Counted from the stretch's first letter, positions 1 through 8,936 are shown. The stretch is 34,408 nucleotides of DNA from Bacteroidaceae bacterium (GCA_024695315.1 JAILIJ010000166.1:1-34408), one strand, 5' to 3'. The notes: generated by a model not told the origin, from the sequence alone. Program-made: numbers and translations.

Positions 1-101
1 TTATAAGGGTTGATGAAGAACACAAACGCTACGGATACAAGAAAACATCCGAGCAAAATCCCCATGTATTCAACTAAAGATTTCTTCAAATTACTTTTCA
101 T
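1..101 (-). CDS. YitT-family (DUF161-like) membrane protein, N-terminal fragment
   Basis: Only the first 33 codons are inside the window; the gene runs off the left edge. The start is the ATG at 101-99. The fragment has a short basic N-terminus (MKSNLKKSL) followed by a hydrophobic membrane segment from about residue 12 to 30 that ends in FINPYK. That hydrophobic-helix-then-Pro pattern resembles the first helix of Bacteroidales YitT/DUF161 proteins, small multi-pass inner-membrane proteins of unknown transport role. A TAnnTTTG box lies just upstream. Family assignment is by recall of the N-terminal pattern and cannot be confirmed from so few residues; another multi-pass membrane protein is possible. 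Confidence 0.5.
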   Translation of the reverse strand, partial: MKSNLKKSLVEYMGILLGCFLVSVAFVFFINPY

Positions 102-119
102 ATCTTTCTTAATTTTACG

Positions 120-127
120 CAAAGTTA
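120..127 (-). promoter_or_regulatory. -7 box for the YitT-like gene
   Basis: Read on the minus strand this is TAACTTTG, a match to the Bacteroidota -7 consensus TAnnTTTG. It lies about 19 bases upstream of the ATG at 101, which implies a very short leader. No clear -33 element is seen. Confidence 0.4.
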
Positions 128-230
128 CGCACTTATTTTCTTTTCGAATAAAAAAATAATACAAAAAATAGTAAAAATTTAATTCTAAACTCTTAATTCA
201 TAATTCCCTCGATTTTCTTTTTTAAAGACC

Positions 231-257
231 ACGGAAGGCACGGAAAGAACGGAAAGG
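231..257. repeat. Three tandem 9-bp units of type ACGGAArgm
   Basis: Units at 231-239, 240-248 and 249-257 read acggaaggc, acggaaaga and acggaaagg. CGGAA recurs with exact 9-bp spacing at 232, 241 and 250. It is more GC-rich than the surrounding DNA. Function unknown; short intergenic runs of this type can be slippage products. Confidence 0.7.
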
Positions 258-388
258 GCTGCTTTGACCATCGAAAAAACATACGGTTTATGGTTGTGAA
301 ATGGGATTATTTCGAGGGAGTAAAATGATGTTGTAAGGATGTGAAAAATGATAATGAGGAATGAGCGTGTTTTTGTTCCCTTTTTAAA

Positions 389-444
389 TTCTATATGAAA
401 ATGTGAGAATTTCTATATGAAATTTTCGAAAATTCTATATGAAA
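389..444. repeat. Three copies of TTCTATATGAAA at 22-bp spacing
   Basis: Identical 12-mers start at 389, 411 and 433, exactly 22 bp apart, so all lie on one face of the helix. The spacers differ. Each 12-mer is near-palindromic (TTCtATATGAA), as a dimeric protein's binding site might be. No gene starts nearby: the closest starts are about 290 bp left (YitT-like) and 1.3 kb right (gltB). Confidence 0.75.
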
Positions 445-1591
445 ATAAAATGATACCTATAAAGGATGTGTTTTTTCACATATTTTTGAATGGTAAATTT
501 ATTGCCTGTTTATTGTCGCAAAATGTGGTCTTACTGAACAAGTAAAAATAGTGCTTTGGAGGATATAGTTTCAGTCACAACAATTGTTTTTTTAACTTTA
601 CTTTTTCTACATTCAAACTATTTCAAGAACTTAATTTAAATCATGATACTATGTTGATGTGAAAAAAGTTTTAAAAACTTTTTAAGAAAAAATCCCCCTT
701 TTCCCAAAAACAGCATGTATCTGTATAGTTTTTAAGTGGCTACGAGGGAAAATGTTTTGTAGAAAAACCCCATAAAAAACCAAATTTTCGTATTATGAAT
801 TTTTAATATGTGATTTATGCTTGCCTTATCTTATCATTACTTATCATTATTATTGATGCAGAAATTTGAAAAAAAAAATTCTTGCATAAAGAAAAAAGGA
901 AGTTATAGGGAGAAGTAATAAAGATTTAAGATTTGTTCGCGAAAAAATTCATGACGTCATACCGTAAAAAAAGTGTTGTTCACTTATCGTAAAAAATAAA
1001 AAAAGCACGTCAGAAAGAACGTACTTTTCTACCCCACCTCCTTCGACAACGGTTCGTATTGCCTTCGTAATTCCTTCGTATCAATTACTAATTTTCTTTT
1101 GTGATAAAAATCAAATTCTCAGTAAGAGAAATCTATCTTCATCTCTTGAGAAAATCGGACGTCACGCATTGTCGTCAGATGAATGAACAAATATAATGAA
1201 TTTAACAAGGATTTGCAAATTTTCATTCTTTGTCAACTAAAGATTTAAGAAAGTTTAACTCTTAAAGTGTCAGCGCATGACAAGATAGTATAAGTTTATA
1301 GCCTCACATCCTTTTTTTTGCATTTTTTCACCTATCTAATATAAGGGATATCATACAATACGCTTATTACTCATATCCAATATTTGCATAATATTACATT
1401 CAAAAATCCATCGTTCCCATAATACTCCCAACAATAAATCAGAAAACAAAATAATCATTTTTCTCACATAATAATTAAAGAATTGACCTCAAAACCCTAT
1501 ATAATATATCTTTTTTTGTCGAAAAATAGATTTTTTGCAACATATTATTACAAAAATAAAAGATTATAATAACAAAAAGAAATAAAAACGC

Positions 1592-1599
1592 TATTTTTG
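1592..1599 (+). promoter_or_regulatory. Candidate -7 box for gltBD
   Basis: TATTTTTG matches TAnnTTTG. It lies 175 bases before the gltB start and would give a leader of about 165 nt. No good -33 element is visible and the DNA is very AT-rich, so a chance match is possible. Confidence 0.3.
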
Positions 1600-1773
1600 C
1601 AACAAAAATACAAACAGCATAAATAATAGAAATAAAACAAACTTATAAACAACCACACAAACACCTTATCAATTATTTTATTTTGTTCAACATTATATTA
1701 TAACATAAGGCAAACGTATTAACAAACACTCATTGAGTAAAGATTTAAACTAAAACAACAAATAAACACAAAA

Positions 1774-4700
1774 ATGGTAAAGAGTTTAGGTTTATACAAT
1801 GTCGAGAACGAGCATGATGCTTGTGGTGTCGGAATGGTAGTAAACATTCACGGTAACAAAAGCCATGAACTTGTGGACAACGCTTTGAAAGTGCTCGAGA
1901 ACATGGAACACAGAGGAGCCGAGACCAAAGACAAGACCGGTGATGGTGCAGGAATCCTTCTTCAGATTCCTCACGAGTTTATTCTCCTACAAGGCATTCC
2001 TGTCCCAGAGAAAGGAAAATACGGAACTGGTCTTGTGTTCCTTCCAAAGGATGCAAAGAAACAGTCCGAGATTCTTCAGATTATGATTGAAGAAATCGAG
2101 CGTGAAGGCCTTACGCTCATGCACCTCCGCAATGTACCAACAAACCCAGAATGTCTCGGAGCAAGTGCCCTATCTGTAGAACCAGATATCAAACAGATTT
2201 TCATCACAGGAGTAAGCGATGATAACGTGGAAATTTTCGAGCGTATACTTTATAAGATACGTAAGAAAATCGAGAACCGCGTTGATGATGAGGATTTCTA
2301 TATTTGCTCTCTTTCTAATAAGGACATTATATATAAAGGAATGCTTACCAGCCGCCAGTTGCGTCAGTATTTCCCAGACCTAAGCAATAACTATTTCACA
2401 AGTGGATTGGCACTTGTACACTCACGTTTCTCTACCAACACTTTCCCAAAATGGAAGTTGGCACAGCCTTTCCGCTATCTCTGTCATAACGGTGAGATCA
2501 ATACCGTTCGCGGAAACCGTGGATGGATGAAGGCACGTGAGAGCGTACTTTCAAGTCCAGCACTTGGTGACGTAAAAGAGATTACTCCTATCGTTCAGGC
2601 AGACATGTCAGACTCTGCCAGCCTTGACAACGTGTACGAGTTCTTAGTCATGTCAGGCCTTTCACTTCCACAGGCTATGGCAATTCTCGTACCAGAATCA
2701 TTCAACGATAAGAATCCTATCTCTGAAGATTTGAAAGCCTTCTACGAGTACCACTCAATACTTATGGAGCCTTGGGATGGTCCTGCTGCACTTATGTTCT
2801 CCGACGGACGCTATGCAGGAGGTATGCTTGACCGTAACGGTCTTCGTCCTTCTCGCTACACCATCACAAACAACGGCATGATGGTTGTTGCCAGCGAAGT
2901 AGGAGTAATGGACTTCGATCCAACAGAAATCGTACAGAAAGGTCGTCTGCAGCCAGGTAAGATTCTTCTTATAGACACTCAGGAAGGCAAAATATATTAT
3001 GATGGAGAAATCAAGGCAAAGCTTGCCAGCGAACATCCATACGGCAAATGGCTCTCTACAAACCGTATCCAACTTGAGAAACTCAAGAGCGGACGTAAGG
3101 TAAACAATAGTGTAGAGAACTACGAGCGCAAGCTCATCAATTTCGGTTTTGGACAGGAAGATATTGACAAGACTGTCGTTCCTATGTGCACACTCGGACA
3201 GGAACCAACAGCAGCTATGGGTAACGATACCCCACTTGCCATTATCTCTGAAAGACCAGAAATATTCTTCAACTATTTCCGTCAGCAGTTTGCTCAGGTT
3301 ACAAACCCAGCTATCGACCCAATTCGTGAGGAACTTGTAATGTCTCTCACAGAGTATATCGGCGCTGTCGGTACAGGTATTCTTATCCCAGACGAGAGTA
3401 ACTGTAAAATGGTACGTCTTCCACAGCCTGTACTCAACAACACACAGCTTGACATCCTCTGCAACATTCGATACAAGGGATTCCACACAAAGAAAATCCA
3501 GATGCTCTTTGACATCGAAAAAGGCGAAGTTGGTTTGAGCGAAGCTATCGACAATCTTTGTAAGCAGGCAGAAGCATCAGTAGACGAAGGTGTAAACTAT
3601 ATAATTCTATCTGACCGTGACATCGATGAGAATCACGCAGCCATCCCTTCTCTTCTTGCTGTGAGTGCCGTACACCACTACCTCATCAATGTAGGTAAGC
3701 GAGTTCAGACTGCTCTTATCGTTGAGTCTGGAGAAATACGTGAGGTTATGCACGCAGCATTACTACTCGGATATGGAGCAAGTGCAATCTGTCCTTACAT
3801 GACATTTGCCGTTCTTGATGACCTCGTAAAGAATCATAAGATTCAGGAGGAATATGCTACTGCGGAGAATAACTATATCAAGGCTGTAGACAAGGGCTTA
3901 AAGAAAATTATGAGTAAGATGGGTATTTCTACTATCCGTTCTTACCGCGGTGCAAAAATATTTGAAAGCATAGGTATCTCTGAAGATGTACTTAGAAAAT
4001 ATTTCGGTACAGAAATTTCAACTATTGGTGGTATTGGCCTCAAGGAAATTGCTAATGATGCTATCAGACTTCACAACGAAGCCTTCAAACCTGCTGAAAT
4101 AAATGAGTTCCTACCTAATAATGGACTCTTCAGCTATCGTAAGGATGGTATTCTTCACGCATGGAATCCTGAGACTATAGCAAATCTTCAGATTGCTACT
4201 CGTCTTGGCTCTTACAAAAAGTTTAAGGAATGGGCACAGTTAGTAGACGAAAAAGAAAAGCCTATTTTCCTTCGTGACTTTATGGGATTCAAGAAAGCGG
4301 ATAAACCTACTCCACTCAACGAGGTAGAACCTGCAGAAAGCATCGTTAAACATTTCGTTACAGGAGCCATGTCATTCGGTGCCCTCTCTATTGAGGCTCA
4401 CGAAGCTCTCGCTCTTGCCATGAACAAAATTGGTGCACGTAGTAATACTGGTGAAGGTGGTGAAGATAATGAACGTTATCACTCTTCAGTTGATGGTGTC
4501 AGCCTTTCTTCTAAGACAAAACAGATTGCATCTGGACGATTCGGAGTTACAGCAGAATATCTCGTAAATGCTGAAGAGATACAGATTAAGGTTGCTCAGG
4601 GAGCTAAACCAGGTGAAGGTGGTCAGTTGCCAGGATTTAAGGTAAACAAGATTATTGCCAAAACACGTAATGCAATTCCTGGAATCACACTTATCTCTCC

Positions 4701-6255
4701 TCCACCTCATCACGATATTTACTCTATTGAGGACCTCGCACAGCTCATCTTCGACTTGAAGAATATAAATCCAACAGCTGCAGTTAGCGTTAAGCTTGTT
4801 GCCGAAAGCGGTGTAGGTACAATCGCAGCTGGTGTCGCAAAGGCAAAAGCCGACCTCATTGTTATATCTGGTGCAGAAGGTGGTACTGGTGCATCTCCAG
4901 CCAGCTCAATGCGATTTGCAGGTATAAGTCCTGAGATTGGTCTTGCAGAAACACAACAGACACTTGTACTCAACGGACTTCGCAATCAAGTACGTCTACA
5001 AACAGACGGTCAGCTCAAGACTGCACATGATGTAATTATCATGGCTATGCTCGGTGCTGATGAGTTCTCTTTCGGAACCCTTCCACTTATCGTTTTGGGA
5101 TGTGTCATGATGCGTAAGTGTAACACAAATACATGTCCTGTAGGTGTTGCCACTCAAAATCCAGATCTTCGTGCTCGTTTCACTGGTAAGGCTGAGTATG
5201 TTGAAAACTTCTTTATGTTCCTCGCAGAACAAGTTCGTGAATATCTGTCAGAAATTGGTGCTCACAAACTCAAAGACATTATCGGTCGTACAGATCTTAT
5301 CGAGATGAAAACACGCGAAGCAGGTAGCAAGCAAGCTACTATCGACTTCAGTCGTATGCTCACTCGTATTCCATCTGATAAGCCTCTATACTGGGATCGT
5401 AGTTCTTTCACAAAGGTTGAGGACGTTAAGGACGAGCAAATTATTACAGCATGTAAAAATGCTATCGAAAATAAGGAAGAGGTCAACCTTGACTATACAA
5501 TAAAGAATACAGATCGTGCCGTAGGAACAATGCTTTCAGGTGTGATTGCTAAAAAATATGGAGAGCAAGGACTTCCTGATTCAACAATCAACATCAAGTT
5601 CAAGGGTTCTGCTGGTCAAAGTTTCGGTGCATTCCTCGTTAAGGGCGTCAACATGAAACTTGAAGGAGAAACTAACGACTACTTCGGTAAAGGCCTGTCA
5701 GGCGGACGTATATCTATTCTTCCTCCATCACGCAGTAACTTTGTCGCTGAGGATAACATCATAGCAGGTAACACAGGTCTGTATGGTGCCACAACTGGCG
5801 AACTTTATGTAAATGGACGTGTAGGTGAACGTTTCGGCGTTCGTAACTCTGGTGCCATAGCTGTAATAGAAGGAGCTGGTGACCACTGCTGCGAATACAT
5901 GACAGGCGGACGTGTTGTTGTACTTGGAGAAACAGGTAGAAACTTTGGTGCAGGTATGTCTGGTGGTGTGGCTTACGTATGGGATAAGAACCACAATTTT
6001 GACTACTTCGTCAACATGGATCAGGTAGAAATCAATCTTGTTGAGGATGCTAGTTTCCGCAAAGAACTTCACGAACTGATTCGCCAACACTATCTCTACA
6101 CAGGTTCTGCCCTCGCACGCACAATGCTTGACAACTGGCAGAAGTATGTTGAGGAATTCATTCAGGTTGTACCTATCGAATACAAGCGAGTTCTTCAAGA
6201 AGAGCAGATGGCAAAACTTCAGCAGAAGATTGCAGACATGCAGAGAGAATTCTAA
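1774..6255 (+). CDS. gltB: Glutamate synthase (GOGAT), large subunit
   Basis: Converts glutamine plus 2-oxoglutarate to two glutamates, with electrons passed from GltD; cytoplasmic. At 1493 residues it has the usual length. An N-terminal class-II glutamine amidotransferase domain begins at Cys17 (DACGVG), so a 16-residue propeptide would be removed to expose the catalytic cysteine. A central domain covers about residues 470-780, an FMN-binding synthase domain about 810-1190, and a C-terminal GXGXG beta-helix about 1250-1430. The 3Fe-4S cysteines are visible as C1110, C1116 and C1121 (Cx5Cx4C). The ATG start is fixed by the short propeptide and an upstream stop-rich region. gltD follows after 82 bp, forming the standard gltBD operon. 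Nothing appears broken. Confidence 0.97.
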   Translation: MVKSLGLYNVENEHDACGVGMVVNIHGNKSHELVDNALKVLENMEHRGAETKDKTGDGAGILLQIPHEFILLQGIPVPEKGKYGTGLVFLPKDAKKQSEILQIMIEEIEREGLTLMHLRNVPTNPECLGASALSVEPDIKQIFITGVSDDNVEIFERILYKIRKKIENRVDDEDFYICSLSNKDIIYKGMLTSRQLRQYFPDLSNNYFTSGLALVHSRFSTNTFPKWKLAQPFRYLCHNGEINTVRGNRGWMKARESVLSSPALGDVKEITPIVQADMSDSASLDNVYEFLVMSGLSLPQAMAILVPESFNDKNPISEDLKAFYEYHSILMEPWDGPAALMFSDGRYAGGMLDRNGLRPSRYTITNNGMMVVASEVGVMDFDPTEIVQKGRLQPGKILLIDTQEGKIYYDGEIKAKLASEHPYGKWLSTNRIQLEKLKSGRKVNNSVENYERKLINFGFGQEDIDKTVVPMCTLGQEPTAAMGNDTPLAIISERPEIFFNYFRQQFAQVTNPAIDPIREELVMSLTEYIGAVGTGILIPDESNCKMVRLPQPVLNNTQLDILCNIRYKGFHTKKIQMLFDIEKGEVGLSEAIDNLCKQAEASVDEGVNYIILSDRDIDENHAAIPSLLAVSAVHHYLINVGKRVQTALIVESGEIREVMHAALLLGYGASAICPYMTFAVLDDLVKNHKIQEEYATAENNYIKAVDKGLKKIMSKMGISTIRSYRGAKIFESIGISEDVLRKYFGTEISTIGGIGLKEIANDAIRLHNEAFKPAEINEFLPNNGLFSYRKDGILHAWNPETIANLQIATRLGSYKKFKEWAQLVDEKEKPIFLRDFMGFKKADKPTPLNEVEPAESIVKHFVTGAMSFGALSIEAHEALALAMNKIGARSNTGEGGEDNERYHSSVDGVSLSSKTKQIASGRFGVTAEYLVNAEEIQIKVAQGAKPGEGGQLPGFKVNKIIAKTRNAIPGITLISPPPHHDIYSIEDLAQLIFDLKNINPTAAVSVKLVAESGVGTIAAGVAKAKADLIVISGAEGGTGASPASSMRFAGISPEIGLAETQQTLVLNGLRNQVRLQTDGQLKTAHDVIIMAMLGADEFSFGTLPLIVLGCVMMRKCNTNTCPVGVATQNPDLRARFTGKAEYVENFFMFLAEQVREYLSEIGAHKLKDIIGRTDLIEMKTREAGSKQATIDFSRMLTRIPSDKPLYWDRSSFTKVEDVKDEQIITACKNAIENKEEVNLDYTIKNTDRAVGTMLSGVIAKKYGEQGLPDSTINIKFKGSAGQSFGAFLVKGVNMKLEGETNDYFGKGLSGGRISILPPSRSNFVAEDNIIAGNTGLYGATTGELYVNGRVGERFGVRNSGAIAVIEGAGDHCCEYMTGGRVVVLGETGRNFGAGMSGGVAYVWDKNHNFDYFVNMDQVEINLVEDASFRKELHELIRQHYLYTGSALARTMLDNWQKYVEEFIQVVPIEYKRVLQEEQMAKLQQKIADMQREF

Positions 6256-6287
6256 TTAAGTCACAAACATAATTAATAAAAGTTTCA

Positions 6288-6321
6288 TTATAGCGAAACA
6301 GCTTTAGTCTTTTCGCTATAA
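6288..6321 (+). promoter_or_regulatory. Intercistronic hairpin between gltB and gltD
   Basis: TTATAGCGAAA (6288-6298) pairs perfectly with TTTCGCTATAA (6311-6321) around a 12-nt loop. There is no long U-tract after it, so it looks less like a full terminator than an mRNA processing or stability element, or a leaky attenuator that adjusts GltB:GltD ratio. Function is inferred; the pairing is seen directly. Confidence 0.55.
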
Positions 6322-6337
6322 ACTTTTAACTAAATAT

Positions 6338-7711
6338 ATGGGAAATCCAAAAGCATTTTTGACTGTGCCTCGCAAGGAGGCTGGTTATCGTCCAATTCAC
6401 GATCGTATACAGGATTTTGGTGAAGTGGAACAGACATTAAACTCAAAGGACCGTCAGGAACAGGCAAGTCGTTGTATGGATTGCGGTGTACCTTTCTGCC
6501 ACTGGGCTTGTCCACTTGGAAACAAAGACCCAGAATGGAATGACGCATTATATAAAGGAGAATGGGAAAAGGCATATAAGATACTGAAGAAAACTAATGA
6601 CTTCCCTGAATTTACAGGTCGTATCTGCCCTGCCCTATGCGAGAAAGCTTGCGTACTTTACCATACTACTGGCGAAGCCGTTACAAATAGAGAAAATGAA
6701 TGTGCTATTGCAGAACGTGCTTTTCTTGAAGGATACGTTACTATCGAACATCCTGAACGTAACGGAAAGAAAGTTGCTGTCATTGGTGCTGGACCTGCAG
6801 GATTAGCAGCTGCCAACCAGCTTAACTACAAAGGATACGAGGTAACAGTATTTGATAAAAATGAAGCAGCTGGTGGTTTGCTACGTTATGGTATTCCAAA
6901 CTTCAAACTCAACAAGAAAATTATAGATCGTCGAATTGACGTCATGGAACAGGAAGGCGTTAAATTCGTCTATAACACACCATGTGACGCAGAAAAGCTC
7001 GCTGCTAAAGATTTTAGTGGGGATATGGCTGCATTTGAAGATTTCGATGCGTACGTCATCTCAACAGGTACTCCACAGGCTCGCGACTTGAACATACCAG
7101 GACGTAAACTCAAAGGCGTACATTTAGCTCTTGAACTCTTGGCTCAACAGAACAGAGTTTTGGCTGGACAAGAATTCAACAAGGACGAACGTGTTACAGC
7201 AAAGGGAAAGGATGTTCTCGTAATCGGTGGTGGTGATACAGGTTCTGACTGTATCGGTACATCACACAGACAGGGTGCAAAAAGCGTTACTCAGATTGAA
7301 ATCATGCCTAAGCCTCCTGTAGGTCATAACCCTAACACTCCATGGCCTAATTGGCCTGTAATTCTCAAGACTACTTCAAGTCATGAGGAAGGCTGTACTC
7401 GCAGATGGAATATCAATTCTTTGGAGTTCATCGGTAAGGACGGTAAATTAACAGGTGTAAAGGTTCAACCTATTGACTGGAAGCCAAATCCTGAAGGAGG
7501 AAGACCTATCATGGTTGAAGCTGGAGATGTTGAGGTAATCAAAGCTGACATTGTCTTCCTTGCCATGGGATTTATCAAGCCACAGCAGCCAGAATTCCCA
7601 GACAACGTATTTGTTGCTGGAGATGCCGCTTCTGGAGCAAGCCTTGTTGTACGCGCCATAGCTTCAGGACGTAAAACAGCTGAAGCCGTAGATAAGTTCC
7701 TTAAAAAGTAA
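6338..7711 (+). CDS. gltD: Glutamate synthase, small subunit (NAD(P)H-dependent)
   Basis: Delivers electrons from NAD(P)H through FAD and 4Fe-4S clusters to GltB. It has 457 residues, normal for the bacterial beta subunit. The N-terminal cluster-binding region shows C46, C49, C54 and C58 (CMDCGVPFCHWAC) and a second set C97, C101, C105. An FAD-binding Rossmann motif GAGPAG lies at 150-155 and the NAD(P)H-binding GGGDTG at 297-302; a second FAD contact, FVAGDAASG, is near the C-terminus. The start follows the gltB/gltD hairpin and matches the family N-terminus (MGNPKAFL). A strong terminator follows at 7731-7776, closing the two-gene operon. Confidence 0.97.
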   Translation: MGNPKAFLTVPRKEAGYRPIHDRIQDFGEVEQTLNSKDRQEQASRCMDCGVPFCHWACPLGNKDPEWNDALYKGEWEKAYKILKKTNDFPEFTGRICPALCEKACVLYHTTGEAVTNRENECAIAERAFLEGYVTIEHPERNGKKVAVIGAGPAGLAAANQLNYKGYEVTVFDKNEAAGGLLRYGIPNFKLNKKIIDRRIDVMEQEGVKFVYNTPCDAEKLAAKDFSGDMAAFEDFDAYVISTGTPQARDLNIPGRKLKGVHLALELLAQQNRVLAGQEFNKDERVTAKGKDVLVIGGGDTGSDCIGTSHRQGAKSVTQIEIMPKPPVGHNPNTPWPNWPVILKTTSSHEEGCTRRWNINSLEFIGKDGKLTGVKVQPIDWKPNPEGGRPIMVEAGDVEVIKADIVFLAMGFIKPQQPEFPDNVFVAGDAASGASLVVRAIASGRKTAEAVDKFLKK

Positions 7712-7730
7712 TATAGAAACATACATGAAC

Positions 7731-7776
7731 AAAAAAAGTCTCCCTAAATCCGAAATGGATTAGAGAGACTTTTTTA
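7731..7776. terminator. Bidirectional terminator between gltD and the LuxR-type gene
   Basis: A stem built on GTCTC/GAGAC with an inner CTAAATCC/GGATTAG stem is flanked by A7 on the left and T7 on the right. This suits termination of both gltD (plus) and the regulator gene (minus), whose stop codon lies at 7825. Confidence 0.85.
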
Positions 7777-7824
7777 TATTTATGAGTTTACAAAAGGCAA
7801 ATAAAATGAGAATGCCTTCTATTA

Positions 7825-8775
7825 CTACATATTTACCTCACTTAGAGTAACTAACTTATTTACTATTGCATAAATGGTAATACCAGCAGATGAATGAATC
7901 TGCAGTTTACGAGCAATATTACGTCTATGAGTTGTTACTGTATTGACGGAAAGACAAAGATGGTCTGCAATTTCCTTATTTGCCATTCCCTTAGCCACAC
8001 AGATGACAATCTCCTTTTCACGCTCTGACAAGCTCTCTCCTGAAACAGAGACTTCATCGTCAACCTCCTCTTGTGCCACTTTACGCTGACGATTCTGGTG
8101 CTCAAGACGATGTACAGCTGGCGCAAAAATATTATCCTCGATCTGACAATGAAGATCCAAATCTTCCTCACATTGATAAATAGAAATTATAACAGCATTC
8201 AATCTATCATTATTTTCTTTCTGAGGATAATACTGCATAAACAAATTCTTAAGTTCTTTAAGTTTTAAGTTTATGGCTTCATTGTGTCGACTCAAAAGGT
8301 GACCACCTTCTATTACTATACTTTCGCCATCTATAAGATGCTGCACGTAAGTATAGACCTTTGATTCCTCAAACTCCATGTGTTTGCTTACTTCCTCGAC
8401 AAACGCATCATAAAACTTAAGAACAAGAAACGCAATTTCATTCTTTACAGAACAATCAATTGCATTAAGAAGATGAAAACGAATATTAGGAAATAAATAA
8501 TTGAGGAAATATCGGTGAGAGCCCTTCAAGTATGAAAGAAGTGAAGAAACACTAATAGTGTCTATTCTTGTCTGTATAGAACTTGAAGAACCATTAATGT
8601 AATTTATAACAGCCAAAAAAGTATCAGAATCAACATTACATTGACGACAAACTTCTGTTATGGTTTTCTCACCGAAACCGAGAGAAATTCCAAAACGGCT
8701 CATGACTTGAAGAAGCCTATAGTCATTTGCTATGACATAGCTTAACTTGTCAGAACCTTTATAAATACTTGACAT
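7825..8775 (-). CDS. Hemerythrin (RIC/YtfE-like) domain fused to LuxR-type HTH regulator
   Basis: A 316-residue predicted transcription factor. Residues about 10-60 resemble the ScdA_N/DUF542 domain of RIC (iron-centre repair) proteins (RFGISLGFGEKT), but the usual Cys pair is absent. Residues about 80-225 form a hemerythrin-like four-helix bundle with all diiron ligands in the YtfE arrangement: H87, H132-x3-E136, H164 and H209-x3-E213. Residues 249-316 are a LuxR/GerE HTH (LSEREKEIV, NKEIADHLCLSVNTVTTH). This suggests a cytoplasmic regulator that senses oxygen, NO or iron through a diiron site; sensing is inference. The linker (227-248) is acidic. It is transcribed divergently from hisH and converges on gltD, so hisH and its own promoter are candidate targets. 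Start ATG is fixed by the domain match and a TAnnTTTG box 51 bp upstream. Confidence 0.85.
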   Translation of the reverse strand: MSSIYKGSDKLSYVIANDYRLLQVMSRFGISLGFGEKTITEVCRQCNVDSDTFLAVINYINGSSSSIQTRIDTISVSSLLSYLKGSHRYFLNYLFPNIRFHLLNAIDCSVKNEIAFLVLKFYDAFVEEVSKHMEFEESKVYTYVQHLIDGESIVIEGGHLLSRHNEAINLKLKELKNLFMQYYPQKENNDRLNAVIISIYQCEEDLDLHCQIEDNIFAPAVHRLEHQNRQRKVAQEEVDDEVSVSGESLSEREKEIVICVAKGMANKEIADHLCLSVNTVTTHRRNIARKLQIHSSAGITIYAIVNKLVTLSEVNM

Positions 8776-8825
8776 CTATTTTTTATTTAATATGTTTTTT
8801 ATTCTACAAAAGGGATTATTTGTTG

Positions 8826-8833
8826 CAAAGTTA
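8826..8833 (-). promoter_or_regulatory. -7 box for the hemerythrin-LuxR gene
   Basis: Minus-strand TAACTTTG, identical to the hisH -7 box at 8929 on the other strand. It lies 51 bp upstream of the ATG at 8775. No clean -33 element. Confidence 0.5.
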
Positions 8834-8928
8834 AAGTAAAAAAATATGAAAATGAACTTTTTGAAATAAAAAAGCGTACTTAAACATGAATTTACTTGAC
8901 ATTTACATTAAAATCAAATAAAATTATG

Positions 8929-8936
8929 TAACTTTG
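8929..8936 (+). promoter_or_regulatory. -7 box of the hisHAF(IE) operon
   Basis: TAACTTTG, an exact TAnnTTTG match, 37 bp before the hisH ATG. Transcription would start near 8943, immediately at the perfect palindrome 8946-8959. Confidence 0.55.

Larger units (their letters stand above)
102..1773. other. 1.67-kb gene-free AT-rich region with short repeats
   Basis: No convincing reading frame lies on either strand. The stretch separates the divergent YitT-like gene and gltB. It contains three 9-bp tandem units (231-257), three 22-bp-spaced copies of TTCTATATGAAA (389-444), a 10-bp doublet TTATCATTAC/TTATCATTAT (831-850), a perfect palindrome ATGACGTCAT (951-960), a weak AT-rich hairpin (1001-1028) and three copies of TAAAGATTTAA (919, 1238, 1738). 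The right end presumably holds the gltB promoter and leader. No tRNA or recognisable structured RNA was seen. Confidence 0.6.

Noticed and set aside
389-444. CRISPR array
   Set aside because: The repeats are only 12 bp with 10-bp spacers, far too short for a CRISPR array, and no cas genes are present.
1001-1028. Intrinsic terminator in the gltB upstream region
   Set aside because: The stem is AT-rich with a C-A mismatch and no gene ends near it; listed only as a landmark of the intergenic region.
2755-3486. 243-codon open frame on the minus strand within gltB
   Set aside because: Lies entirely inside a well-conserved gltB in the opposite strand; composition (many Cys, Trp, His) is typical of a shadow frame.
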